Part shown: positions 1 through 8,213 of the stretch, piece by piece
Position numbering within the stretch: the first letter of the stretch is position 1
Layout of the letters: each line of letters begins with the position of its first letter
The notes under the pieces: model-generated
What the model saw: only the letters and a program-made list of their open reading frames with translations
Database searches by the model: none
Told to the model about the DNA's origin: nothing
From: Rhizobium sp. BT03
Lineage (GTDB): Bacteria; Pseudomonadota; Alphaproteobacteria; Rhizobiales; Rhizobiaceae
DNA length: 64,000 nt
NCBI RefSeq assembly: GCF_030053155.1
Contig: NZ_CP125640.1
Location: forward strand, 4,376,001-4,440,000
Direction: 5' to 3'
Program-made: the position numbers and the translations under genes

Positions 1-1275
1 GTCGCTTTCCTTGCCAAGCATGACGGCCTGACGGGCTTGCCGAACCGGCTGCAGTTCGGCGAAAGCGTCTCGGAGGAAATGATGATCGCCGACCGGGTGA
101 GGGGCAACGTCGCCGTCATCGGCATCGATCTCGACAAGTTCAAGGAGATCAACGACCAGCACGGCCACGGCACCGGCGACAAGGTGCTTGTCGAACTGGC
201 GCGCCGTCTCGACGAAGCGCGGCAGGAGGGCGAGTTCATCGCCCGGTTCGGCGGAGACGAGTTCGCCGCGACCAAGCGCTTCGATGAGCTGAGCGCGCTC
301 CACGATTTCATCGCGCGGCTCGAAGGCGCGCTGACCGGGACGGTCACGATCGACGGCTTCGAGATCAAGACGGGCGCCAGCCTCGGCGTGGCGGTTTATC
401 CAAGCGATGCGGCAGGCGTCGACGGCCTTCTCGCCAATGCCGACCTTGCCATGTACCGCGCCAAACAATCCTTGCTGCAGAAGGTCTGCTTCTACGAGGC
501 TGCAATGGACGAGCATGCGCGCCGCCGCCGCTCGCTCGCCAAGGACCTCTGGGCCTCGATCGACCGCAGCCAGCTGCATCTGCATTATCAGGTGCAGAAA
601 TCGGTGCGGACGGGCGAGATCACCGGCTACGAAGTTCTGCTGCGCTGGCGGCATCACGAACGCGGCAACATCCCGCCCATGGATTTCATCGGCCTTGCCG
701 AGGAATGCGGCGCGATCCTGCCGATCGGCGAATGGGTGCTCAGGGAAGCCTGCCGCGAGGCGGCAAGCTGGAACAACAGCCACAAGATCGCCGTCAACCT
801 GTCGCCGATCCAGCTCGGCCATGCCGATATGGCCGCCGTCATATCGGAGATCCTTCTGGAAACCGGTCTGAACCCGCGGCGTCTCGAAATCGAGATCACC
901 GAAAGCTCGATCATCGTCGACAAGGACAAGGCCTTGCGGACGATGCGGCAGATCAAGGCGCTCGGCGTGTCGATCGCGATCGACGACTTCGGCACCGGCT
1001 ATTCCTCACTGGAGACGCTGCGCTCCTTCCCGTTCGACAAGATCAAACTCGACAAGAGCTTCATGGCCGAGGTCGAAACCAGCCCGCAGTCAAAGGCGAT
1101 CGTCCGCGCCATCCTGGCCCTTGGCCGCAGCCTGGAGGTGCCGGTGCTGGCGGAGGGCGTGGAAACCCAGGCGCAGCTCGACACGCTCTTGGAAGAACAA
1201 TGCGACGAGGCGCAGGGTTATCTGCTTGGCAAGCCGCAGGCGATGGGCGAGCCGGCGGTTGAGAAGGCGGCTTGA
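1..1275 (+). CDS. GGDEF/EAL-type cyclic-di-GMP protein, 5' end outside window
   Basis: C-terminal 424 residues of a two-domain c-di-GMP turnover protein. The frame is open from base 1 and starts with the usual beginning of a GGDEF domain (HDGLTGLPNR), so the real start and any sensor domain lie upstream; the TTG at 37 is internal. An intact GGDEF motif is at about visible residues 84-88, so diguanylate cyclase activity is possible. The phosphodiesterase half carries EVLLRW where EALLRW is usual, but DDFGTGYSSL, KLDKSF and AEGVET are present. It is monocistronic as far as seen, with 487 bp to the next gene. Which activity dominates cannot be read from the sequence. Confidence 0.93.
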   Translation, partial: VAFLAKHDGLTGLPNRLQFGESVSEEMMIADRVRGNVAVIGIDLDKFKEINDQHGHGTGDKVLVELARRLDEARQEGEFIARFGGDEFAATKRFDELSALHDFIARLEGALTGTVTIDGFEIKTGASLGVAVYPSDAAGVDGLLANADLAMYRAKQSLLQKVCFYEAAMDEHARRRRSLAKDLWASIDRSQLHLHYQVQKSVRTGEITGYEVLLRWRHHERGNIPPMDFIGLAEECGAILPIGEWVLREACREAASWNNSHKIAVNLSPIQLGHADMAAVISEILLETGLNPRRLEIEITESSIIVDKDKALRTMRQIKALGVSIAIDDFGTGYSSLETLRSFPFDKIKLDKSFMAEVETSPQSKAIVRAILALGRSLEVPVLAEGVETQAQLDTLLEEQCDEAQGYLLGKPQAMGEPAVEKAA

Positions 1276-1524
1276 CCGAAGCCGGTTCTATAAAAGGCGG
1301 AGGTGCAGCGATCGTCTCGGCCGATCTCTCCAGCTAAAAAAGAAGGATTTACGGAGGGCGCCGCCTCTGCGTTGACCCGTCAATCCGGCCATGGCTAAGG
1401 TAACCGGCTCCGCAGCAGGATTAGTAAATTCAGGTAAATTGAAGATTTTCCGAACTCTGTCATCCTTCGACCTGCCGCGCCCCTCCGCGCGGTATCGCTG
1501 ATTAAAGCGGCATCAGGTAATACG

Positions 1525-1550
1525 AAATGCCCCGTCCTGGCGGGGCATTT
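1525..1550. terminator. hairpin, possible terminator after the GGDEF/EAL gene
   Basis: AAATGCCCC and GGGGCATTT form a perfect 9-bp stem around an 8-base loop. Only a short T-rich stretch (TTTCCTTA) follows on the plus strand. It lies in the 487-bp gap 1276-1762, where I see no other gene or recognisable element; a second G+C-rich hairpin (CCGCGC/GCGCGG) is near 1477-1492. Confidence 0.45.
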
Positions 1551-1762
1551 CCTTATGGAACTCCCGTACCGCAGGAAGGCTTCACGCGACCTAACCATAG
1601 GAAACACTGGTGCGAGTAGCGACCCTTGTCCAACGCTCACCGCGCTCGGGGAGCGGGGCAGACCCCTGCAAGTTTGAACGTCGAAATAGGCTTTTTGGAT
1701 AGATGTTCGCCGTGCTCTAACGCAGTTTCGGCAGACGCGGCTTAGGAAGAAGGGAGTGGACG

Positions 1763-2089
1763 ATGAAAGCGATCACGGTTTCTGGCCTCATTATGCTCGT
1801 CTTCGCATCTGGTGCATATGCCGCAACATTGACCGGGGAGCAGTTGAAAAGCGAGTTGGTAGGCCACCCGATCCACTGGAAGTCAAAGACGCAATCGGGC
1901 ATCACAACTTATAAACCAGACGGAACGATTGAAGCGACCGTCGACGGGGACAAGGCCACTTACAACGGCACATGGAGCATCAAAGGCAACAAGATGTGCG
2001 AGAAGTTCGATAAGGAAAAATGCGCAACGATCAATTCCCTTGGAGGGAAGAAATACTCCAAGGGGGGCGGAACGCTTACGGTGGAATAG
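1763..2089 (+). CDS. small exported protein of unknown function
   Basis: 108 residues, preceded by a good ribosome site (GAAGGGAGTGG) 5 bases before ATG. Residues 1-20 are a typical Sec signal peptide ending in AYAA, so the mature protein of about 88 residues should be periplasmic. The mature part has YKPDGTIEATVDG followed by a tryptophan/lysine-rich stretch and two cysteines (CEKFDKEKC) that could form a disulfide. The pattern resembles small rhizobial proteins with a YxxDGT beta-strand motif, but I cannot name a family. It stands alone; the following 500 bp hold only hairpins. Confidence 0.75.
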   Translation: MKAITVSGLIMLVFASGAYAATLTGEQLKSELVGHPIHWKSKTQSGITTYKPDGTIEATVDGDKATYNGTWSIKGNKMCEKFDKEKCATINSLGGKKYSKGGGTLTVE

Positions 2090-2110
2090 CTGCTGTTTTG
2101 ATTTTCGTCT

Positions 2111-2134
2111 CCAGGCGGCACGTAAACCGCCTGG
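2111..2134. other. 8-bp hairpin downstream of the exported protein gene
   Basis: CCAGGCGG and CCGCCTGG are separated by 8 bases, 21 bp after the stop codon at 2089. There is no T-run on either strand, so it may be an imperfect terminator or an RNA-stabilising stem. Confidence 0.35.
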
Positions 2135-2380
2135 CTGCTCGTGCAAGCCCGAGGCCGAAACTCGCGAAGGCGCGAAAACCGGTTCAGAGGAGACTATCGC
2201 GAGGTTTCCAGGCGGCGATCGCCGCGCAGCAGGTTCAGCCAGGCCCGCGCCAGTTTTCCGCGTCTGTGGCCCCGATATGGCAATCGTCGTAGCGATCGTC
2301 TCCGTCGAGCAAGGCGGCTTGAGGCGCCACCCGCCTTGTGCGCCGGACGGTGCGTCAGGTCGCTGTTCGTTACCCTAACC

Positions 2381-2416
2381 CGACCGGAGTCGAGACCGAT
2401 GGCTCGACTCCGGTCG
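2381..2416. repeat. perfect 14-bp inverted repeat
   Basis: CGACCGGAGTCGAG at 2381-2394 and CTCGACTCCGGTCG at 2403-2416 form a perfect stem with an 8-base loop. It sits mid-gap between two converging genes (2090-2593). No T-run follows. It could be a bidirectional transcription barrier or a protein-binding palindrome. Confidence 0.6.
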
Positions 2417-2487
2417 GTGCCGGCAGGTGGATGAGGGGCATCCCTGCCGATCTCTCGGAGCACGTTTTGCGCGCCCCGAAAATTCTC

Positions 2488-2534
2488 AAAAAAAGAGAGC
2501 ATTCCGTTACTCAAACAGAGACGGAAATGCTCTC
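2488..2534 (-). terminator. Rho-independent terminator for the Gly/Asn-rich protein gene
   Basis: Read on the minus strand, GAGAGCATTTCCGT (2534-2521) pairs with the complementary arm at 2507-2495, with one bulge, and is followed at once by seven T residues (2494-2488). It lies about 60 bp after the minus-strand stop codon at 2594. This is the clearest intrinsic terminator in the window. Confidence 0.85.
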
Positions 2535-2593
2535 ATAGTCTGGTGCGCAGCTGTAACCGAAACGGCGGCGCACCTCACGCAACCCACTCGTGG

Positions 2594-3238
2594 CTATTCG
2601 TCTGACGTCGCCGGCGCGGCGTCCTCAAGTGAGGTGCGGATCTGATCGATCTTGCCGTTCGCTTCGCCCACGCCGAGAATGTTTTTGGCTTCTGCCAGGA
2701 CCGCCGGGCTCACCTGACCGGATTTCGTAGCGGAAGCCAATGCGTCCTCCAGCGCCGCGTCCCCCAGCAGAGGGTCGGTCGCTGCAGGCTCGATTCCGTT
2801 GTCGATTTCATATTGGGCGTAAGCCACTGCATAGGCCGAGATGGCGGCCATGCGTGGGTCCGACGTATGCATCAACGCCCGGTAATTCCGCTTCAAGGAG
2901 TTCAGGCCCGCAAGCTGCGCCGAGAGGTTTTTCTCTTTTGTGGCGGCGACCCTGTCTGTTTTGGCCGATTTGGACTTGCCTGCCGCTTCGGAGGATTTGC
3001 CTTTCAAGCCTGTCGATTTGGAGCCGCTATTGGCCGAACCGTTGCCCTTGTTGCCGCTGCCATGGCTGCCGCCGTTTCCATTGCCGCCGCCATTCCCACC
3101 ACCGTTACCGCCGCCATTGCCACCACCGTTACCACCGTCCTTCGCCAGTGCGGCCATGTCGTGACCTGCAATCGTGACCGGGCCTGCGGCAAGCGCCAGC
3201 GAGAGCACAGCCAGGGACGTCAAGGTTGCTATCCGCAT
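2594..3238 (-). CDS. exported protein with Gly/Asn-rich repeat, unknown function
   Basis: 214 residues. I chose the ATG at 3238 because GGAGGAAAAC precedes it and a signal peptide (MRIATLTSLAVLSLALAAGP) follows; the frame is open further upstream but without a ribosome site. After the signal region there is a low-complexity tract of repeated GGGN units (about residues 35-60), then a Ser/Lys-rich hydrophilic stretch and a C-terminal, probably helical domain of about 110 residues with alternating Ala and charged residues (LNSLKRNYRALMHTSDPRM). The layout fits an exported protein whose flexible linker tethers a helical domain. It is monocistronic, ending in the strong terminator at 2534-2488. 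Function unknown. Confidence 0.8.
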   Translation of the reverse strand: MRIATLTSLAVLSLALAAGPVTIAGHDMAALAKDGGNGGGNGGGNGGGNGGGNGNGGSHGSGNKGNGSANSGSKSTGLKGKSSEAAGKSKSAKTDRVAATKEKNLSAQLAGLNSLKRNYRALMHTSDPRMAAISAYAVAYAQYEIDNGIEPAATDPLLGDAALEDALASATKSGQVSPAVLAEAKNILGVGEANGKIDQIRTSLEDAAPATSDE

Positions 3239-3484
3239 CGTTTTCCTCCGAATAAGATCAATAGGCGTCGTGCAATTCCACGACGTAAGCAGTTGTGAAA
3301 GATTAAACGCGGATCGCGCATCGCACATCGGACTGAGGTCCGGTGAGAGGCCCCGGCATATAGTCTTAGAGGAACCGCTGGGCACTGCGCGCCGCGGCCT
3401 CGTCCGCTGGAGGATTGAGGAGGGGGAGGTGGTATGTTCTACACCGATATGAGCGGAGGATTGGGCGGAGACGCCACTTCACAC

Positions 3485-3625
3485 TCCCTCATTCCTGTGC
3501 TCGTCACAGGAATCCAGTGCGCCCAAGTCCTTGGGCGCGAAAGACTTTTTCGGCGCGATATGATTCATTCACGGCGCGGACGCGCCGTGGCTGGATTCCT
3601 GTGACGAGCACAGGAATGAGGGAGG
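3485..3625. repeat. family C palindromic intergenic repeat, copy 1
   Basis: Outer arms containing CATTCCTGTGCTCGTCACAG and its reverse complement bracket about 85 bp that hold two further hairpins (GCGCCCAAG...CTTGGGCGC and GGCGCG...CGCGCC). A second, nearly identical copy is at 52951-53088. Size and structure match the RIME-like palindromic elements of rhizobia, though I cannot confirm the family name. It occupies the centre of the 3239-3776 gap, in which I see no gene. Confidence 0.85.
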
Positions 3626-3776
3626 AGACGTAGGCGCGCGCGATATTACGAACGACCTGCAGCCACGCCCCCCAAATCGATCCTACCGTTTTGACTCCAC
3701 CAGATTGGCCGTGACGATAGCCGCCAGCAGGCAGACGAGAGCCGGCCCCGCGCCGCAAATAGTTCCTCGCCCCCGC

Positions 3777-4115
3777 TCACGCCAACCGCAAATCGAGAAG
3801 CGGATGCAGCTTCTTGAGGTTCGGCAGCGACTTCGCCTGCCAGGGATATTGGTGCGTGCCTTTGACGACGAGCAGCAGGTCGCCCATTTTTCTGGCTTCG
3901 ATGGTCAGCTTGGCCAGGAGATTGATGCCGGAGGAATTGAGGAATTCGAGGCCGGTCAGATTGAATGTCACCTGTTTGTGCCCGTCGTGGAGCAGGCCTG
4001 TTATCAATGAATAGATCGGCGCATAGGCGTCCGGCCCGGCCAGGCGGAAGACGCCGTCGAAATAGACTTCGTTTTGTTCCGCCCATACACGGAAGTTTTC
4101 GTCGCTGATTTCCAT
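3777..4115 (-). CDS. STAS-domain anti-sigma-factor-antagonist-like protein
   Basis: 112 residues, one STAS-like domain. The central LEFLNSSGIN stretch matches the loop of SpoIIAA-type antagonists in which a serine is phosphorylated by a switch kinase and dephosphorylated by a PP2C phosphatase. It is the last gene of a six-gene minus-strand operon, 7 bp after the HATPase gene that should be its kinase and downstream of the PP2C gene that should be its phosphatase. The sequence style recalls the cyanobacterial Slr1659 group more than classical SpoIIAA; this is a recollection, not a search. No partner sigma factor gene is nearby, so the output partner is unknown. Confidence 0.82.
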   Translation of the reverse strand: MEISDENFRVWAEQNEVYFDGVFRLAGPDAYAPIYSLITGLLHDGHKQVTFNLTGLEFLNSSGINLLAKLTIEARKMGDLLLVVKGTHQYPWQAKSLPNLKKLHPLLDLRLA

Positions 4116-4122
4116 TCTTCGC

Positions 4123-4683
4123 TCACGGATTGGAGGAGGGCGGCATTGCCACGGCTGCAGTCGTCGTCAGTATGATATGTTCAGCATTATTTTCTTCGAA
4201 TGCCCATGCCATTTTTGCGTCGTAGTCGCTGAGAAGGGTCAGCAGACCCAAGCCCGAACCGCTTGCAGACGATATGGCGTTGGTTTCGATTTGCTCAAGG
4301 AGAAGTTCGCCGGGATCCTTCGATTGCAGGCGATGCAACAGTTGCTGGAAGCGCCAGGCTGTGGCGCTGTCGATGGTGTTCTTGACCCGTATCAAAAAGC
4401 GTCCCTCGGATATGCCGGCTTCAATGAGGATCTCGCCAGGCTGGCGAAACTTGACGGCGTTTTCGATCAGCTCGTTGCTGAGATAGCCGATGTCATGATG
4501 CGCCTGCATGTAGGCTTTTCGCGACCGTGAAAAGGGCAGGGCCATGACCTCGGCAATGAAGTCGGCCGTCATTCCCGAGTGCTTCCATCCAAGCTGCAGC
4601 GGGCCATCGGTCAAGGTGAGGCGCGTGCCGGAATCCAGGCTTATATCTGTCAGAGATTCGATGCCGAATACCGTTGGCCTCAT
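4123..4683 (-). CDS. HATPase switch kinase / anti-sigma-like regulator
   Basis: 186 residues. YLSNELIENAVKF (about residues 68-80) is an N-box and SGSGLGLLTLLSDY (about 141-154) a G2-type glycine box, the signatures of the GHKL ATP-binding fold of SpoIIAB/RsbW-like serine kinases. There is no dimerisation/phosphoacceptor His domain, so it is not a two-component kinase. It resembles SiaB/Slr1658-like kinases that phosphorylate a STAS partner, here most likely the product of the next gene. Its ATG (4683) is 3 bp past the stop of the PP2C gene and has AGGTGAG in front, which implies translational coupling. Confidence 0.82.
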   Translation of the reverse strand: MRPTVFGIESLTDISLDSGTRLTLTDGPLQLGWKHSGMTADFIAEVMALPFSRSRKAYMQAHHDIGYLSNELIENAVKFRQPGEILIEAGISEGRFLIRVKNTIDSATAWRFQQLLHRLQSKDPGELLLEQIETNAISSASGSGLGLLTLLSDYDAKMAWAFEENNAEHIILTTTAAVAMPPSSNP

Positions 4684-4686
4684 GGC

Positions 4687-7041
4687 TCACCTGTGCCGTA
4701 CTGCGAGAAGCGTGATGTCGTCGTAAATCTTCTGCGATCCGATGAAGAGCATCAGTGTCGCGACGATTTCGGCAACGATTTTCTCAGCGCTCAGATCCTT
4801 CAAGCGAACTGCTTCGCGGCACAGGCGTTCCATGCCAAACAATTCTCCGGCATCATTTTCGGCCTCGGTTACCCCGTCCGTATGCAGGAGGATGAGATCC
4901 CCCTTTTCGAAGGCGATCTGACGGGTTTTGATGAAGGTTGAGATATCGGCCTCCAGCCCGATCGGTATGCCCAGATCCATGGTGTCGATACGTTCGACCT
5001 CGCCGTTTGCCCTGACGATGACAACTTCTTCGTGTTGTCCCGACAGGATCATCTCTTTTCCGTCGTAGTCAAGAAACGCCAGAGTGAGGTGCTTATCGAT
5101 TTTCGTCCTGACGATATTTTTAAACAGGGCGCTGTTCAGATCTGTGAGAAATTTCACCGCATCGGTATTTCCGGCTTCCTGCAGGGCGCGGGCGACGGAC
5201 TGAACCATCAACATCAACACGCCGCTTTCGAGCCCATGTCCGGTGACGTCGCCGATGCCGATCTTCAACCGGCTTCCGTTCTTCAAGACGTCGTAATAAT
5301 CGCCGCCGACTTCTTCCGCCGGTCTCATATAGGCCGCGATCTCGAGCGCCTGAAAGTCCTCGAGCTCCTGATCGAGCGGAAGAACCATCAGCTGGATACG
5401 CTCGGCGACGGCGAGCTCCGTTCCAAGACGTCTGTTTTCCCGCTGCAGCTGTGCGTTCAGCGTCGAAATCTCTTCTTTCGCATCTTCGATTTGAGCGGTT
5501 CGCTCTTCGACGAGCTGCTCGAGATTTTCGGTGTGATAGCTGATTTCTTCGGCCATGCGGTTGAAGGCTTCACCGGCCTCGCCGACTTCGTCCCTGCTCG
5601 AGATGGCCACCCTGACCGAATAATCCTTCGCCTGAATGCGTTTGGCAGCGCCTGCCAATGCGCTGATTCCGCTGGTTATTCTTTTCGAGGCGGCAAATAC
5701 CGCGATCGTCACGATCAGCAGGGACATCAGGATCGCCAGAATTTGGTAGAGCACGATCCGGTTCGTCGCCTCGGAGATTTTGGCCTGGGCGGCATAGAGC
5801 GAGGCATCGATTTCTCGCTCGGGCACGACCAGCCCAAGCAGCATCGCCTCCTGCCGAACCGGGCCGCTGACCCAGAGATTGGTCGCAGGCAGTTTCTTGA
5901 CGATGACGATATAGGGGACCTCGCTGCCGTCCTGCTGCAACAGCAAATGCTGAAGGCCCTGTTCGCGGTCCAAGGCCAGTTTGGCGATCGCGGGCTGGGA
6001 GCTTCCCTTCAGCGAGCGCTCCAGGCCGGTCACGCCGGTTCCGCTCGCACCGCTGGCGGAACGCAGGCCGAGGGTTTGTTCACCGGTGCTGTTGATCGCG
6101 ACGACATTGCCGTCGGACATTGCCAGAAACCCAAAGCCGGATTGCGCCACTTTGACATTTTCGACCGTCTGCGCCAGCTGGTCGAGCGTGATGTCGGCGC
6201 CGGCGGTGCCTGCGACATCCTTCCTGTCGGCCGTCCATAGCGGATGAAAGAAACTGACGATCAGCTTGCCGGTAATGGCATCCGTATAGGGTGCCGTCTG
6301 GGTGATGTCGCCTGCGACCGGCCGCGTCTTGATATCCTTGGCCCAGCCCTGCCAGGATTCGTAAAGTCCCGGGAAAAAGAAGTCCCAGAAATTGGCCTCG
6401 TTATGTCCAGGATAAAGGCGGTCGAAGGTCTGAGCCTGGTCGGTATAGGGTGCGGTTCGGAAGATCGGCCGGTCTTTCGAGCCGATATAATACATCTGCA
6501 GCTTCGAGGCACCGTGCTGCATCAGGCTCGGCGCCACAAGATCCAGAACCGCGCTGGTGCGGATATCGCTCTCGACGTCGGGTCTAGGCTTCCGGTCCTG
6601 CCCGAGCAGGTAACCCCACACGCTGACGACCGAGACCGAGCCCGGAGCGTTCTGAGACCATTTCCCCTGCTGATCGTAGGAAAGGCTGACGCTGCCGGGT
6701 GATGTGCGGGCGATTGCGGCGCCGACGTCCGAATTGCGCGCGGGATCGTCGATCTGCGCCTGAAGCACGCCTGCGAGCGTACTGACGTCGCTATGAACCT
6801 GCCGCAGCAGCAAACTCACCTGAGCCGCGGTCGAGTCGGCATAGGTGCGGATATATTCCTGGCTTGCCGCTTCGAGACCCTGGCCGACCTCGAGCGTTGC
6901 GTCGCGCGACAGCCTCTGAACGTTCCAAAGCGCCAGCCCGCCGCTGACCAGCAGGTCGAAGAGCACAGCTCCGCCGACGACCAGGATGAATTTTGCCCGA
7001 AAGCCTATTCCTGCCGGGGTCTTCGGTGATCTCGCGTCCAT
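4687..7041 (-). CDS. membrane sensor with HAMP and PP2C (SpoIIE-like) phosphatase
   Basis: 784 residues. Start taken at the ATG at 7041, which overlaps the TGA of the upstream gene (TGATG); longer in-frame starts lie inside that gene. Layout: TM helix at about 17-39; a periplasmic sensor region of about 380 residues resembling a dCache domain; a second TM helix (ILAILMSLLIVTIAVFAA); a HAMP region; a coiled coil (LEQLVEERTAQIEDAKEEI); and a C-terminal PP2C domain with metal-binding GGDYYDV, IGDVTGHGLESG and HTDGVTEAEN motifs. The architecture is that of SiaA/RsbU-type phosphatases, which sense an outside signal and dephosphorylate a STAS protein. The kinase and STAS genes follow directly. Confidence 0.9.
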   Translation of the reverse strand: MDARSPKTPAGIGFRAKFILVVGGAVLFDLLVSGGLALWNVQRLSRDATLEVGQGLEAASQEYIRTYADSTAAQVSLLLRQVHSDVSTLAGVLQAQIDDPARNSDVGAAIARTSPGSVSLSYDQQGKWSQNAPGSVSVVSVWGYLLGQDRKPRPDVESDIRTSAVLDLVAPSLMQHGASKLQMYYIGSKDRPIFRTAPYTDQAQTFDRLYPGHNEANFWDFFFPGLYESWQGWAKDIKTRPVAGDITQTAPYTDAITGKLIVSFFHPLWTADRKDVAGTAGADITLDQLAQTVENVKVAQSGFGFLAMSDGNVVAINSTGEQTLGLRSASGASGTGVTGLERSLKGSSQPAIAKLALDREQGLQHLLLQQDGSEVPYIVIVKKLPATNLWVSGPVRQEAMLLGLVVPEREIDASLYAAQAKISEATNRIVLYQILAILMSLLIVTIAVFAASKRITSGISALAGAAKRIQAKDYSVRVAISSRDEVGEAGEAFNRMAEEISYHTENLEQLVEERTAQIEDAKEEISTLNAQLQRENRRLGTELAVAERIQLMVLPLDQELEDFQALEIAAYMRPAEEVGGDYYDVLKNGSRLKIGIGDVTGHGLESGVLMLMVQSVARALQEAGNTDAVKFLTDLNSALFKNIVRTKIDKHLTLAFLDYDGKEMILSGQHEEVVIVRANGEVERIDTMDLGIPIGLEADISTFIKTRQIAFEKGDLILLHTDGVTEAENDAGELFGMERLCREAVRLKDLSAEKIVAEIVATLMLFIGSQKIYDDITLLAVRHR

Positions 7042-8213
7042 CACAGTGGCTTTCGCCCTGAGGCTGCCCAGATCGGCCAGCCTGCATAACCCTTGGGGTG
7101 AAGGGCCGCAAAGATGTGATCCTTGAATCCTTGCCGGAACCTGCGGATAAAATCCACGGAGTCGCCGCGCCGCACCGCCATCTCGCCGGCATAGACATTT
7201 TCCCAGGCTTCGATGATGTCGGCGAAGTCCTGAGGATCCCCGTCGAGGTTGGTCACCATGAAGCAATCGACCTTGATATTGTCGAATCCCGCATCGGCAA
7301 GGAGATGGCGGCTTTTCGGCCCCATCTCGACATCCATGTCGAAGTGCCTGAACAGTTTGGCGACCTCCTCGTATGTCCATTTGATCGTTTCCGCATGCGG
7401 CTCGCCCAGGCAATGCGAATTTTTTTCGTTGGTGATGTAGACACGGCCGCCGGGCCTGCAGATGCGGTAAAGCTCCCTGAGCAGCATCTCGGGACGGTTG
7501 AAGATCTGCAGCGAATGCCGGCAGGTGACGAAGTCGAATTGATTGTCCCGAAGCAGCATCTGGGAGGCGTCGCCATAGGTGTACTCTATCCCCTGCAGGT
7601 CGAAGTCGGCAGCGACCTTGCGGGCATATTCGAGGCTGCGCACCGAATGATCAAGCGCGACAAGCCGTTCCGGTTTGAATTCCCGTTGAACCAGGGCGGC
7701 GAAATCGCCGATTCCGCAGCAGATATCGGCCATGACAAGACCGTTGCGCAGACCGTGACGCGGCAGCAGTTCGCGTTCGTGCCTCCACGTCATTTTCGTC
7801 TGGGTGCGCAGAATGGGAATGAAGCTCTCATCCTCGACAAAGGTCTGGCCCGGATAAAACGCCGAATCGTAGACTTCAACCGACAGGTTCGGCTGCGATG
7901 CAGCCAGGGTCTGGAACAGCGAAGTCGACCAGGCCACCACGCTCGACGTGATGATGACGATCTTCCGCTCCGGCCTGGTCCGGCAGTGTGCCCTCAGAAT
8001 ATCGGAGAGCGCTGAGAAGGCCGTCATGTTGATATGCGTCAGGCGTTTGACATTCAGGTAGATGACGCCGCTGTATTTTTCCAAACTTTGCCGCACCAGC
8101 TTGAGGGCATCGGCAATCTCGTTTGCACTTTCCGGCCGCATCTTGCCGGTCAGCAGCAGCTCCTGATTTGTCGGATCAAAATGGACGGCGAAGGGCAGGG
8201 GAAGCATGTTCAT
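7041..8213 (-). CDS. STAS-like domain fused to SAM-dependent methyltransferase
   Basis: 390 residues. Residues 1-125 look like a STAS fold (GVIYLNVKRLTHINMTAFSA has the strand-helix arrangement around the usual phospho-site, here with Asn-Met-Thr). From about 160 there is a class I methyltransferase: motif I MADICCGIGDFAALV, acidic residue LVALDHS, motif II-like YGDASQM, and motif III around RPGGRVYI. The C-terminal ~80 residues have no clear match. Its ATG overlaps the upstream stop by 4 bases (ATGA), and its stop overlaps the next start by 1. The fusion of a partner-switch domain with a methyltransferase is unusual; the methyl acceptor is unknown. Automatic annotation would probably call it only a methyltransferase. 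Confidence 0.8.
   Translation of the reverse strand: MNMLPLPFAVHFDPTNQELLLTGKMRPESANEIADALKLVRQSLEKYSGVIYLNVKRLTHINMTAFSALSDILRAHCRTRPERKIVIITSSVVAWSTSLFQTLAASQPNLSVEVYDSAFYPGQTFVEDESFIPILRTQTKMTWRHERELLPRHGLRNGLVMADICCGIGDFAALVQREFKPERLVALDHSVRSLEYARKVAADFDLQGIEYTYGDASQMLLRDNQFDFVTCRHSLQIFNRPEMLLRELYRICRPGGRVYITNEKNSHCLGEPHAETIKWTYEEVAKLFRHFDMDVEMGPKSRHLLADAGFDNIKVDCFMVTNLDGDPQDFADIIEAWENVYAGEMAVRRGDSVDFIRRFRQGFKDHIFAALHPKGYAGWPIWAASGRKPL

Noticed and set aside
1553..1585. GGAAC-N19-TT as a stress promoter
   Set aside because: No gene starts within 170 bp downstream, and such a short pattern is expected by chance.
3060..3140. GGN/CCN tract as a possible CRISPR or satellite
   Set aside because: It is in frame within an exported protein gene and lacks unique spacers.
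7042..7413. N-terminal extension of the PP2C phosphatase
   Set aside because: It overlaps the methyltransferase gene and lacks domain sense; the TGATG overlap at 7041 gives the coupled start.
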